A stretch of 64,000 bases of DNA from Pseudomonas sp. 102515. Its GTDB lineage: Bacteria; Pseudomonadota; Gammaproteobacteria; Pseudomonadales; Pseudomonadaceae. Positions 1 to 8,397 of this stretch are shown here, one piece after another (positions within the stretch are counted from its first letter, which is position 1; the number at the start of each line of letters is the position of its first letter). The position numbers and the translations under genes are program-made. The notes under the pieces are model-generated. The model had not been told where the DNA came from. It saw nothing but the letters and a program-made list of their open reading frames with translations, and ran no database searches. Where the stretch lies: NCBI RefSeq assembly GCF_031085165.1, contig NZ_JAVHTY010000003.1, positions 682,001-746,000 of the forward strand, read 5' to 3'.

Positions 1-561
1 GGGGCGCATACCGCCGAGTACCAGGTGCTCTACCACAGCAACTTCGGTCCGCCGCTGCTCGGCGAGGGCTCGGCATTCGCCGCCCCGGTGCGGGAGGTGT
101 CACCCTTCGATGCACGGGCGCGCCAGGAGCTGGGGGAATGGCAGACCTATCGCGCGCCCACGCCTGGCTATGGCGAGACGGTCTACAACCTCTATCCCTG
201 GGGCGACAATCAAGGGCGCAGCCTGGCGGTACTGTACGATCGCAGTGCCCACCAGGGCGTGGCGCTGGCCTTCAATGTACGGGAGCTGCCGGTCTTCACC
301 CTGTGGAAGAACACCGATGCCAAGGCCCAGGGCTATGTCACCGGGCTGGAGCCGGGTACCAGCTTTTCCTACAACCGCAGCCAGCAGCGGGCCCTGGGGC
401 TGGTGCCGCGGATCGAAGCCGGCGGCACGCGCGACTTCACCCTCGACTATCGGTTGCTGGCCACCGCTGCCGAGGTCCGGCGGGCGCTGGATCAGGTCGA
501 AGGCATCCGTCACGGACGGCCGACCAAAGTGCGCGAGACGCCGCTGGTCCAGGAGCGCTAG
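1..561 (+). CDS. Aldose 1-epimerase family protein (DUF4432), 3' part
   Basis: The frame is already open at base 1, so only the last 186 residues are visible. The segment GYVTGLEPGTSF and the surrounding strand-rich sequence match the DUF4432 branch of the galactose mutarotase-like beta-sandwich fold, whose members bind sugars and are presumed cytosolic epimerases. The C-terminus is complete and ends in a polar tail. It converges on the yciA-like gene 18 bases away with no obvious terminator between them. The substrate cannot be inferred, and the start and operon context lie outside the window. Confidence 0.75.
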   Translation, partial: GAHTAEYQVLYHSNFGPPLLGEGSAFAAPVREVSPFDARARQELGEWQTYRAPTPGYGETVYNLYPWGDNQGRSLAVLYDRSAHQGVALAFNVRELPVFTLWKNTDAKAQGYVTGLEPGTSFSYNRSQQRALGLVPRIEAGGTRDFTLDYRLLATAAEVRRALDQVEGIRHGRPTKVRETPLVQER

Positions 562-579
562 CGGTCGGGCAAGCTTGCG

Positions 580-984
580 CTAGCGCCGCGCAGGTAGCGG
601 CCGGGTGCGACCGCTGCCGTCGATGGCGACAAAGACGAACACCGCCTCGGTCACCTTGCTCCATTCGCTGGACAGGGGATCGTCGCTCCAGACCTCGATG
701 AGGATCTGGATGGAGCTACGGCCCACCTCCAGGGTGTTGGTATAGAAGGAGAGCTGTGCGCCCACGGGCACCGGCGTCATGAAGGCCATGCGGTCGATGG
801 CCACCGTGGCCACGCGCCCGGCGGCCAAACGACTGGCCATGGCGCTGCCGGCCAGGTCCATCTGGGCGACCAGCCAGCCGCCGTAGATATCGCCGAAGCC
901 ATTGGTCTCGCGGGGCAGTGCGGTGATCTGCATGGCCAGGTCGCCCTGGGGGATGGGATCTTCTTGTTCGAGCTCTTCGATCAT
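580..984 (-). CDS. yciA: Acyl-CoA thioesterase, YciA family
   Basis: A 134-residue single hotdog-domain protein. The motif NGFGDIYGGWLVAQMD carries the conserved Asp of YciA-type thioesterases, which hydrolyse acyl-CoA to free CoA and acid in the cytosol as oligomers. The frame stays open further upstream, but that extension is not hotdog sequence. The ATG at 984 follows a GAGGG ribosome-binding site 8 bases upstream and starts the family-typical MIEELEQEDPIPQGDLAM. Length matches the family (about 130 aa). It is a single gene; a weak TATACT -10 lies on the same strand at 1085-1080. Confidence 0.85.
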   Translation of the reverse strand: MIEELEQEDPIPQGDLAMQITALPRETNGFGDIYGGWLVAQMDLAGSAMASRLAAGRVATVAIDRMAFMTPVPVGAQLSFYTNTLEVGRSSIQILIEVWSDDPLSSEWSKVTEAVFVFVAIDGSGRTRPLPARR

Positions 985-1462
985 GACAGGGCCCTCGGGA
1001 GCCCGGATAGGTAGGTAACGTTCAGCATCTGCACGCAAGAATGCTGCCAATCTCTCGGCGGAGATCGTTAGGGGGCTACAGTATAACGCCTGGGGCAGGG
1101 CGGCTCGACCGCTTTTGCACCAGGATGGAACAGCCATAGCTCGGCAGATGAGCCCTGAATGGGCACTGAATGAATAGCGGAAATTCCTTGCAGATTTGCT
1201 ATCGTGGAGACCGTGCACGGCCAGGCAATCCAGAGGGTCGTGCACGTCCGATGATCAGGTAATGATCGGTAGACCTGCTGCTGCCGTGCTCCACAAGAGC
1301 GCTGGCGGCGCGGTGCAGGTCCGGCGCCCATCCGGCGACCCGCCCGATCCCTGCCAGCCGCTCCAGGCGGACGGTCACTCGGGGCCGCGTCTTGTCCGCT
1401 ACACCCGGAGGGATGCCAGAGGCCGAATTTCCTTTGCGCTCCTCTCTTGTCCGGGATCCTCG
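985..1462. other. Divergent intergenic region, no gene seen
   Basis: 478 bases separate the divergent thioesterase and MFS genes. I see no convincing coding frame: the open frames here are extensions of the flanking genes without family similarity or ribosome sites. A minus-strand TATACT (1085-1080) is a possible -10 for yciA. No strong terminator, riboswitch or known repeat is apparent. Confidence 0.5.
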
Positions 1463-2776
1463 ATGAAACTGCAATCCGCCTCCGCGCCGCTCACGTCGCG
1501 CCCTCTGGGCCGCAACGACTACAAGACCCTCTCGCTGTCCGCCCTGGGCGGTGCGCTGGAGTTCTACGACTTCGTCATCTTCGTCTTCTTCGCCGCGGTG
1601 GTGGGGAAGCTGTTCTTTCCCGCCGACATGCCCGACTGGCTGCGGCAGATGCAGACCTTCGGCATCTTCGCCGCGGGCTACCTGGCGCGCCCGCTGGGCG
1701 GCATCATCATGGCCCACTTCGGCGACCTGCTCGGGCGCAAGAAGATGTTCACCCTGAGCATCTTCATGATGGCGCTGCCGACCCTGGGCATGGGCCTGAT
1801 GCCCACCTACGCCCAGATCGGCGTGGCCGCGCCGATCCTGCTGCTGGTGCTGCGCATCATCCAGGGCGCGGCCATCGGCGGCGAGGTGCCCGGCGCCTGG
1901 GTGTTCGTCTCCGAACACGTCCCCGGCAAGCACGTTGGCTATGCCTGCGGCACCCTGACCGCCGGCCTCACCTTCGGCATCCTGCTCGGTTCGCTGATGG
2001 CGACCCTGATCAACACCGTCTTCACCCCGCTGGAGGTGGCCGACTACGCCTGGCGCTTCCCCTTCCTGATCGGCGGGGTCTTCGGCCTGTTCTCGGTCTA
2101 CCTGCGCCGCTGGCTGCACGAGACGCCGGTGTTCGCCGAGCTGGCGATCCACAAGTCGCTGGCCGAGGAAGTGCCGCTCAAGGCGGTGCTGCGCGACCAC
2201 CGCAGCAGCGTGATCCTGTCCATGCTGCTGACCTGGATGCTCACCGCCGGCATCGTGGTGGTCATCCTCATGACCCCGACCCTGCTGCAGACCCAGTACG
2301 GCTTCTCGGCCGCCCTGGCGCTCAAGGCCAACAGCCTGGCCATCGTCTTCCTGACCCTGGGCTGCATCGTCTCCGGCGCCCTGTCCGATCGCTTCGGCAG
2401 CGGTCCGGTGTTCATCGTCGGCGGCCTGATCCTGGCAGTGGCCAGCTGGGCGCTCTATGCCGGTCTGAAGGTCCATCCGGAATGGCTGTTCCCGCTCTAT
2501 GCCCTGGCCGGTGCGGCAGTCGGCGTCATCGGCGGCGTGCCGCGGGTGATGGTGCTGGCCTTCCCGCCCAAGGTGCGCTTCTCGGGGCTGTCCTTCTCCT
2601 ACAACGTCGCCTACGCCATCTTCGGCGGCCTGACGCCCATGGTCGTCACCCTGATGCTCAAGGAGCATCCGCTGGGCCCGGCCTGGTACGTCATGGGGCT
2701 GGCCCTGCTGGGCGTGGGCATCGGCTGCTACCTGCTCAGCCGCGAACGCCGCGCTGCTGCCCTGGCGCCCGCGTGA
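1463..2776 (+). CDS. MFS transporter, metabolite:H+ symporter (MHS) family
   Basis: 437 residues with about 12 hydrophobic segments: an inner-membrane proton symporter probably moving an organic acid or betaine-like solute. The MFS loop signature is seen as GDLLGRKKM after TM2 and again in degenerate form as GALSDRFGSG between TM8 and TM9. The opening (LGGALEFYDFVIFVFFAAVV) matches MHS proteins such as ProP, KgtP and citrate carriers. The ATG at 1463 is the first plausible start before TM1; the long upstream open frame is polar and non-conserved. It is a single gene, followed by a large GC-rich stem-loop that begins at its stop codon. The substrate is unknown. Confidence 0.85.
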   Translation: MKLQSASAPLTSRPLGRNDYKTLSLSALGGALEFYDFVIFVFFAAVVGKLFFPADMPDWLRQMQTFGIFAAGYLARPLGGIIMAHFGDLLGRKKMFTLSIFMMALPTLGMGLMPTYAQIGVAAPILLLVLRIIQGAAIGGEVPGAWVFVSEHVPGKHVGYACGTLTAGLTFGILLGSLMATLINTVFTPLEVADYAWRFPFLIGGVFGLFSVYLRRWLHETPVFAELAIHKSLAEEVPLKAVLRDHRSSVILSMLLTWMLTAGIVVVILMTPTLLQTQYGFSAALALKANSLAIVFLTLGCIVSGALSDRFGSGPVFIVGGLILAVASWALYAGLKVHPEWLFPLYALAGAAVGVIGGVPRVMVLAFPPKVRFSGLSFSYNVAYAIFGGLTPMVVTLMLKEHPLGPAWYVMGLALLGVGIGCYLLSRERRAAALAPA

Positions 2777-2820
2777 TCCCGCCCGGTCGCGCCGCCCGCA
2801 CCGGCGGCGTGACCGGGATC
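2775..2820 (+). terminator. GC-rich stem-loop at end of MFS gene
   Basis: GATCCC pairs with GGGATC, GGTC with GACC and GCCGCC with GGCGGC around a 6-base loop, with one small bulge. There is no T-tract, so it may be an mRNA-end stabiliser rather than a true intrinsic terminator. Confidence 0.45.
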
Positions 2821-2916
2821 GCCAGGCCAACCCGCAAGCACGACCTCGGCATCACCAAAAACGCCATCCCCACAGACGCCACGCTTCGCGAGGACTAGGC
2901 TCGAACCGCTACGGCT

Positions 2917-3053
2917 TGTTTGAAAAGTCGCCGAGCGAAGGTGAGGCAAGGAAGAAATCGGCGAGGAAGCGGCGTTTACGACCGGTAAATGAGCATTCCG
3001 AGCTGATTTTTGACGCCGCATCGCCGAGGCCCAGGCACTTTTCCGACAACGCC
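2917..3053. repeat. MITE-like imperfect palindrome upstream of fdhA
   Basis: About 135 bases lie between MFS and fdhA with mismatched terminal inverted repeats: GTTTGAAAAGT at the left, and a right end that reads GTCGGAAAAGT on the opposite strand. A second nested pair is AAATCGGCGAGGAAGC (left) against AAATCAGCTCGGAATG (right, reverse complement). A central TTTAC...GTAAA hairpin completes the structure. It has no coding capacity. The form resembles a miniature inverted-repeat or extragenic palindromic element; I cannot show other copies in this window. Confidence 0.45.
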
Positions 3054-3087
3054 CAGAGCCAGTCCAACAATAAGAGCGAGGTGCAAC

Positions 3088-4287
3088 ATGTCCGGTAATC
3101 GTGGCGTCGTCTATCTGGGCGCGGGCAAGGTCGAGGTGCAGACCATCCCCTACCCGAAGATGGAAACCCCGCAGGGCAAGCGTATCGACCACGGCGTCAT
3201 CCTGCGCGTGGTCTCCACCAACATCTGTGGTTCCGACCAGCACATGGTGCGTGGCCGGACCACCGCGCCCGAAGGCCTGGTGCTCGGCCACGAGATCACC
3301 GGCGAGGTCATCGAAGCGGGCCGTGACGTCGAGACGCTCAAGGTCGGCGACCTGGTCTCGGTGCCCTTCAACGTCGCCTGCGGTCGCTGCCGCACCTGCA
3401 AGGAGCAGGACACCGGCGTCTGCCTGACCGTCAATCCCTCGCGTGCCGGCGGTGCCTATGGCTACGTCGACATGGGCGGCTGGGTCGGTGGCCAGGCCGA
3501 ATACGTGCTGGTCCCCTATGCCGATTTCAACCTGCTCAAGCTACCGAATCGCGACGCGGCCATGGAAAAGATCCGTGACCTGACCTGCCTGTCCGACATC
3601 CTGCCCACCGGTTACCACGGCGCCGTCACCGCCGGCGTCGGTCCGGGCACCAGTGTCTACGTGGCCGGTGCCGGCCCGGTCGGTCTGGCCGCGGCGGCCT
3701 CGGCGCGCCTGCTGGGCGCCGCCGTGGTCATCGTCGGCGACGTCAACCCGGTGCGCCTGGCGCACGCCAAGGCCCAAGGCTTCGAGATCGCCGACCTGTC
3801 CCAGGACACCCCGCTGCACGAGCAGATCGCCGCGCTGCTGGGCACGCCTGAAGTGGATTGCGCGGTCGACGCCGTCGGCTTCGAAGCCCGTGGCCATGGT
3901 CACGAAGGCGCCAAGAGCGAGGCCCCGGCCACGGTGCTGAACTCGCTGATGGGCGTTGTACGCGTAGCTGGCAAGATCGGCATTCCCGGCCTCTACGTCA
4001 CCGACGACCCAGGCGCCGTGGACGCCGCGGCCAAGGAGGGTGCCCTGAGCATCCGCTTCGGTCTGGGCTGGGCCAAGTCCCACAGCTTCCACACCGGCCA
4101 GACCCCGGTGATGAAATACAACCGCCAGCTGATGCAGGCGATCATGTGGGATCGCATCAAGATCGCCGACATCGTCGGCGTGCAGGTGATCACCCTGGAC
4201 GAGGCCCCGCGCGGCTACAGCGAATTCGATTCGGGCGTGCCGAAGAAATTCGTCATCGATCCGCACAGGCTGTTCAGCGCGGCCTAG
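3088..4287 (+). CDS. fdhA: Glutathione-independent formaldehyde dehydrogenase
   Basis: 399 residues, the length of the Pseudomonas putida FdhA type. It is a zinc-dependent medium-chain dehydrogenase that oxidises formaldehyde to formate with tightly bound NAD+ and no glutathione, in the cytosol. Visible features are NICGSDQH (catalytic zinc Cys, about residue 47), GHEITGEV (zinc His/Glu), CGRCRTCKEQDTGVC (structural zinc cysteines) and the Rossmann loop VAGAGPVGLAAAASA. ATG 3088 follows GAGCGAGGTGCAAC, which holds a usable Shine-Dalgarno sequence; upstream in-frame codons are not conserved. It is a single gene behind a palindromic element, with an intrinsic terminator about 95 bases downstream. 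Confidence 0.95.
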   Translation: MSGNRGVVYLGAGKVEVQTIPYPKMETPQGKRIDHGVILRVVSTNICGSDQHMVRGRTTAPEGLVLGHEITGEVIEAGRDVETLKVGDLVSVPFNVACGRCRTCKEQDTGVCLTVNPSRAGGAYGYVDMGGWVGGQAEYVLVPYADFNLLKLPNRDAAMEKIRDLTCLSDILPTGYHGAVTAGVGPGTSVYVAGAGPVGLAAAASARLLGAAVVIVGDVNPVRLAHAKAQGFEIADLSQDTPLHEQIAALLGTPEVDCAVDAVGFEARGHGHEGAKSEAPATVLNSLMGVVRVAGKIGIPGLYVTDDPGAVDAAAKEGALSIRFGLGWAKSHSFHTGQTPVMKYNRQLMQAIMWDRIKIADIVGVQVITLDEAPRGYSEFDSGVPKKFVIDPHRLFSAA

Positions 4288-4304
4288 CTATTGCACTAAG
4301 GATT

Positions 4305-4343
4305 TTGCCCGAGACTGCTGGCCATTTGGCATTTCTCGGGCAA
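4305..4343 (+). other. Perfect 10-bp inverted repeat after fdhA
   Basis: TTGCCCGAGA (4305-4314) and TCTCGGGCAA (4334-4343) form a perfect stem with a 19-base loop. There is no T-tract. It lies between the fdhA stop and the stronger terminator at 4383. Confidence 0.5.
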
Positions 4344-4382
4344 GCCGTGCAGTCGTTTGTCGTACCGGAGGGTCTACCTCCG

Positions 4383-4410
4383 CAGCGTCCGCCCCGGGCG
4401 CTGTTTTTTT
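4383..4410 (+). terminator. Intrinsic terminator between fdhA and the next gene
   Basis: CAGCGTCCG, loop CCC, then CGGGCGCTG (one T-G pair), followed immediately by seven Ts. This is a strong plus-strand terminator. Oddly, it ends only 21 bases before the ATG of the next co-directional gene. Confidence 0.85.
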
Positions 4411-4431
4411 GGTGCCACAGACGAGGCCAGT

Positions 4432-4791
4432 ATGATCCCGAATGTCCTTTCGACCCTTCGCCGTATCGTCCCCGCGCTATTCGTGGCCTTCTTGCTGCTA
4501 GGCAGTACCGCTGTTCGCGCCGAGGGCGGTGTGTCCTTTCGCTTCGCCGAAGAAGGGCAGGGCTGGATGCTGCGTGGTCCGGTCGACGTGCTCAAGTGGC
4601 CTTTCGTCTATGACCGCAGCCGCGAGCGCGCGCGCAATACCCTGGTGCGGCTGGATGGCGACACCCAGGTGCGGGTGATCGAGACCCGCTCCTTCCAGCG
4701 CTGGAAGCGCATCGAGCTGCAGCAGGATGGCCGTACCGTGCTGGGCTGGGTGGAAAGCTACAGCGTGCCCGAGGCCATGCGCCTCGATTGA
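4432..4791 (+). CDS. Small secreted protein of unknown function (SH3-like)
   Basis: 119 residues. An N-terminal signal peptide is clear: basic start, then VPALFVAFLLLGSTAVRAEG with an Ala-X-Ala-like cleavage site, so it is probably periplasmic. The rest is short, strand-rich and ends with a QDGRTVLGWVESYSV segment like bacterial SH3 domains; that assignment is inference. GAGG lies 7 bases before the ATG. An intrinsic terminator ends 21 bases upstream, so expression needs read-through, a promoter buried in that hairpin, or a leader-type control. I do not recognise a function. Confidence 0.7.
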   Translation: MIPNVLSTLRRIVPALFVAFLLLGSTAVRAEGGVSFRFAEEGQGWMLRGPVDVLKWPFVYDRSRERARNTLVRLDGDTQVRVIETRSFQRWKRIELQQDGRTVLGWVESYSVPEAMRLD

Positions 4792-4858
4792 TCGGGAGCA
4801 AAAGGCCACCGCCGCCAGTCACACCTCTGGTATCCCATCCATTCCAGAGGAGCGACGC

Positions 4859-5689
4859 ATGTCCGCGATCACCCGTCTTCAGCTCAACGACGGTCACCAC
4901 ATTCCGCAATTCGGTCTGGGGGTCTGGCAGACTCCGGCCGAAGAGACCGCCCAGGTGGTCAAGACGGCCCTCGACCTGGGCTATCGACACATCGATACCG
5001 CCGCCATCTACGGCAATGAAGAAGGCGTCGGCCAGGCCATCGCCCAGGCCGGTCTGCCGCGTGACGAGCTGTTCGTCACCACCAAGCTGTGGAATGCCGA
5101 CCAGGGCTACGACAGCGCCCTGCGCGCCTTCGACACCAGCCTGGCCAAGCTGGGCCTGGAGCATGTCGACCTCTACCTGATCCACTGGCCGCTGCCGGAA
5201 AAGGGGCTGTTCCTCGACAGCTGGAAGGCGCTGATCGAATTGCGCAACCAGGGCCGGGTGAAGTCCATCGGCGTCTCCAACTTCCGCCAGGCCGACATCG
5301 AGACCCTGCTGACCGAGACCGGCGTGGTGCCCGTGGTCAACCAGATCGAGTGCCATCCGCTGCTGCAGCAGCACGAGCTGCGCGACTTCAACACCTACAA
5401 GGGCATCGCCACCGAAGCCTGGAGTCCGCTGGCCCAGGGTGGCGAGCTGCTGGGCAGCCCGGTGCTGCAGCAACTGGCCGCCAAGCACGGCAAGACGCCG
5501 GCCCAGGTGGTGCTGCGCTGGCACATCCAGCTCGGCAACATCATCTTCCCCAAATCCAAGACGCCCAAGCGCATCGAAGAGAACATGCAGATCTTCGACT
5601 TCGCCCTGGACGACGAGGACCTGCGGCAGATCGCCGGGCTGAACCAAGACAAGCGCCTCGGCCCCGATCCCTCCACTTTCAACGGCTGA
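4859..5689 (+). CDS. Aldo/keto reductase (2,5-diketo-D-gluconate reductase type)
   Basis: 276 residues, a full-length NADPH-dependent AKR barrel. The family signatures are GYRHIDTAAIYGNEEGVG (catalytic Asp and Tyr), the Lys in VTTKLW, the His in LIHWPLP, and the cofactor loop IIFPKSKTPKRI. Closest in style to DkgA/DkgB of the AKR5 group, which reduce 2,5-diketogluconate, methylglyoxal and beta-keto esters; the real substrate cannot be read from sequence. The start at 4859 has an AGAGGAG ribosome site 6 bases upstream. Probably a single cytosolic gene ending in a GC hairpin. Confidence 0.88.
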   Translation: MSAITRLQLNDGHHIPQFGLGVWQTPAEETAQVVKTALDLGYRHIDTAAIYGNEEGVGQAIAQAGLPRDELFVTTKLWNADQGYDSALRAFDTSLAKLGLEHVDLYLIHWPLPEKGLFLDSWKALIELRNQGRVKSIGVSNFRQADIETLLTETGVVPVVNQIECHPLLQQHELRDFNTYKGIATEAWSPLAQGGELLGSPVLQQLAAKHGKTPAQVVLRWHIQLGNIIFPKSKTPKRIEENMQIFDFALDDEDLRQIAGLNQDKRLGPDPSTFNG

Positions 5690-6000
5690 CGTTCACGGGG
5701 CGCCGCGATGAGCGGCGCCTCTGTATGCCTGGCGCGCAAGGCGCCAGTGCCTGTATGCTGCGCGGCCCTTTCGGGACACCTCATGCCGGATCGGCATAGG
5801 GCAGGCGACAGCGGCATTAGACATACCCCGTTACCCTCTGGCAAAAGTGTGACGCCTTGGTGCTCCTCGTCCTTTTCGAGCACCGTTTCCGCAGCCTGAA
5901 CGCACCCTCCACGTTGGCGTTGCATGCGCTTCGCGCATCACGACCCGGCACGGTGACGTTCGTCCCGAACTCCATCCAAATAGAACAAAGGTGTCGGTAC
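5690..6000. other. Intergenic region upstream of gltP
   Basis: 311 bases without a supported gene. It holds the hairpin at 5699-5719 and an inverted repeat GGTGCTC (5859-5865) / GAGCACC (5878-5884). The gltP ribosome site (AAAGGTG) is at the right end. I see no clear sigma-70 pair or riboswitch. Confidence 0.5.
5699..5724 (+). terminator. Candidate terminator after aldo/keto reductase
   Basis: GGCGCCGC (5699-5706), loop GATGA, GCGGCGCC (5712-5719), followed by TCTGT. The stem is perfect but the T-rich tail is weak. Confidence 0.55.
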
Positions 6001-7350
6001 ATGACCAAGCCCAAGCTCAGCCTCGCGTGGCAGATCCTCATCGGCCTCGTGCTGGGGATCGCCGTCGGCGCACTGCTCAACCACTTCAGCGCCGAGAAGG
6101 CCTGGTGGATCTCGAACGTCCTCAAGCCGGCCGGCGACATCTTCATCCGGCTGATCAAGATGATCGTGGTGCCCATCGTCATCGCCACCCTGGTGGTCGG
6201 CATCGCCGGGGTCGGCGATTCCAAGAAGCTCGGTCGCATCGGCCTCAAGACCATCCTCTACTTCGAGATCGTCACCACCCTGGCCATCGTCGTCGGCCTG
6301 TTCTTCGCCGACAGCGTGCAGCCGGGTGCCGGCATCGACATGAGCACCCTGGGCACCACCGACATCTCCCAGTACCAGAAGACCACCGCGGAAGTGCAGC
6401 ATGACCACGCCTTCATCGCGACCATCCTCAACCTGATCCCGTCCAACGTCTTCGCCGCCGTCGCTCGCGGCGAGATGCTGCCGATCATCTTCTTCGCCGT
6501 GATGTTCGGCCTAGGCCTGGGCGCCCTGCCGGAAGCCACCCGCGAGCCGGTGGTGCGGGTCTTCCAGGGCATTTCCGAAGCCATGTTCAAGGTCACCCAC
6601 ATGATCATGAACTACGCCCCCATCGGCGTCTTCGCCCTGATCGCGGTGACCGTGGCCAATTTCGGCTTCGCCTCCCTGCTGCCGCTGGCCAAGCTGGTGG
6701 TGCTGGTCTACGTCGCCATCGGCTTCTTCGCCCTCGGCGTCCTGGGCATGGTGGCCAAGCTGTTCGGCTTCTCGATCTTCCGCATCATCCGCATCCTCAA
6801 GGACGAGCTGATCCTGGCCTATTCCACCGCCAGCTCGGAAACCGTGCTGCCGCGCATCATCGAGAAGATGGAGGCCTATGGCGCACCCAAGTCCATCACC
6901 AGCTTCGTGGTGCCCACTGGCTACTCCTTCAATCTCGACGGTTCCACCCTCTACCAGAGCATCGCGGCGCTGTTCATCGCCCAGCTCTATGGCATCGACC
7001 TGTCGCTGAGCCAGCAACTGCTGCTGGTGCTGACCCTGATGGTCACCTCCAAGGGCATCGCCGGCGTGCCGGGTGTCTCCTTCGTAGTGCTGCTGGCCAC
7101 CCTGGGCAGCGTCGGCATCCCGCTGGAAGGCCTGGCCTTCATCGCCGGTGTGGACCGCATCATGGACATGGCGCGCACCGCCCTGAACGTGATCGGCAAT
7201 GCCCTGGCCGCGCTGGTCATCGCCAAGTGGGAAGGCCTCTACGACGCCGAGAAGGGCGCCGCCTACTGGGCGGCTCTGCCGCACCTGAAGCGCACCGCCA
7301 AGGTCGAGGAGCGTCCTCAGGCCACCCGTGGCGACGCCCTGCGTGATTGA
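6001..7350 (+). CDS. gltP: Glutamate/aspartate:proton symporter
   Basis: 449 residues, dicarboxylate/amino acid:cation symporter (DAACS/SLC1) family. The diagnostic serine-rich stretch AYSTASSETVLPRI (HP1), the unwound helix SFNLDGSTLYQSIA and the HP2 tip TSKGIAGVPGVSFVVL are all present, as is the MDMARTALNVIGNALA signature of TM8. The protein is a trimeric inner-membrane carrier importing glutamate and aspartate with protons. The start at 6001 follows AAAGGTG and begins MTKPKLSLAWQILIGLVLG directly before TM1. A good intrinsic terminator follows 20 bases after the stop. Confidence 0.92.
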   Translation: MTKPKLSLAWQILIGLVLGIAVGALLNHFSAEKAWWISNVLKPAGDIFIRLIKMIVVPIVIATLVVGIAGVGDSKKLGRIGLKTILYFEIVTTLAIVVGLFFADSVQPGAGIDMSTLGTTDISQYQKTTAEVQHDHAFIATILNLIPSNVFAAVARGEMLPIIFFAVMFGLGLGALPEATREPVVRVFQGISEAMFKVTHMIMNYAPIGVFALIAVTVANFGFASLLPLAKLVVLVYVAIGFFALGVLGMVAKLFGFSIFRIIRILKDELILAYSTASSETVLPRIIEKMEAYGAPKSITSFVVPTGYSFNLDGSTLYQSIAALFIAQLYGIDLSLSQQLLLVLTLMVTSKGIAGVPGVSFVVLLATLGSVGIPLEGLAFIAGVDRIMDMARTALNVIGNALAALVIAKWEGLYDAEKGAAYWAALPHLKRTAKVEERPQATRGDALRD

Positions 7351-7370
7351 GTGGATCGCTAGTTGAATCT

Positions 7371-7400
7371 AGAGCCCGGCCCGTGCCGGGCTCTGTCGTT
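7371..7400 (+). terminator. Intrinsic terminator of gltP
   Basis: AGAGCCCGGC, loop CCGT, GCCGGGCTCT, then GTCGTT. A perfect 10-bp stem lies between the convergent gltP and SDR genes and could serve both. Confidence 0.8.
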
Positions 7401-8246
7401 TCAGCGGTCGAGAATGGCCGCGTAGCCTTCGCGATAGCTGGGGTAGCGGGGCGTCCAACCCAGCGCCCGGGCGCGGGCGTTGCTGCACCTCTTGCTGCCG
7501 GCGCGGCGCAGCTGGGCTGCGTCGGACCAAAAGGTGATGCCCAGTCGCGCCCGCAGCCAGTCCACCACCTCGTCCAGCGGCGCCGGATCGTCGTCCACGC
7601 CCAGATAGAGAGCGTCCAGGGCGATCCCTTCGCGATCCCGCTGCAGCAGCAACGCCAGCAGGCCGGCGGCGTCCTCGACATGGATGCGATTGCCATACAG
7701 CGGCGGCTCGCGGGTCACCCGGGAGCCCTCGCGCACCTGGCGCAGCAGCGCCTCGCGGCCTGGGCCGTAGATGCCGGTCAGGCGGACCACGCTGGCGGGC
7801 AGGCCACTGCCCAGCGCCAGGTCTTCCGCCTCGCGCAGGATGCGCCCGGAAAAGCGCTCGGGTTCGGCGGGGGCGGTCTCGTCGACCCAGGCGCCGTCGC
7901 CCTGGGCATAGACGCCGCTGCTGGAGACGAACAGCAGGCGCTGTGGACGCTGGCCGCAGGCGGCCAGCCAGCCGAGCAGGTGGCGCAGGCCATCGACATA
8001 GGCGGCGCGATAGCCGGCCTCGTCATGGTGGATCGCGGCGGTGGCATAGACCACTTGATCGATAGACTCCCGCGGCCAGGCGGCCGGTGGCGTGGGATCG
8101 GCGAGATCGCCCGCGACCGGCAGCAATTCGGCGGGGAGGGCGGCGACGTTGCGCCTGAGGCCGAAGACGCGGTGGCCCTGGGCGACCAGTTGCAGGCCGA
8201 GACGGCTGCCGACATCGCCGCAACCGGCGATCAGGATGGTGCTCAT
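7401..8246 (-). CDS. NAD(P)-dependent epimerase/SDR family protein
   Basis: 281 residues, extended/atypical short-chain dehydrogenase. It opens with the nucleotide-binding loop ILIAGCGDVGSRLG and has the SSSGVYAQGDGAWVDE segment typical of the YeeZ-like group, where the catalytic Tyr-XXX-Lys is modified: GVYAQ has the Tyr, but no Lys follows four residues later. The ATG at 8246 has an AGAAGGA ribosome site. It diverges from oxyR with about 150 bases between them. The substrate is unknown; members are often annotated only as NAD-dependent epimerases. Confidence 0.8.
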   Translation of the reverse strand: MSTILIAGCGDVGSRLGLQLVAQGHRVFGLRRNVAALPAELLPVAGDLADPTPPAAWPRESIDQVVYATAAIHHDEAGYRAAYVDGLRHLLGWLAACGQRPQRLLFVSSSGVYAQGDGAWVDETAPAEPERFSGRILREAEDLALGSGLPASVVRLTGIYGPGREALLRQVREGSRVTREPPLYGNRIHVEDAAGLLALLLQRDREGIALDALYLGVDDDPAPLDEVVDWLRARLGITFWSDAAQLRRAGSKRCSNARARALGWTPRYPSYREGYAAILDR

Positions 8247-8397
8247 CGGTGTTTCCTTCTGCAAAGGCCTGGACAGACGGCCAGGGTAGCCTGTGCCTGG
8301 CCGTGGTCCAATCATGGCGAGTAGGCTCCTGCCCGTCGCGCTTGGCCGTTGATAGAGACAGCCGCTAAGATTGGCCGGCACCCCATGGAATTTGACT

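Noticed and set aside
580-1245. A longer 221-codon version of the YciA thioesterase
   Set aside because: The added N-terminal residues have no similarity to the hotdog family, and the ATG at 984 has a good ribosome site.
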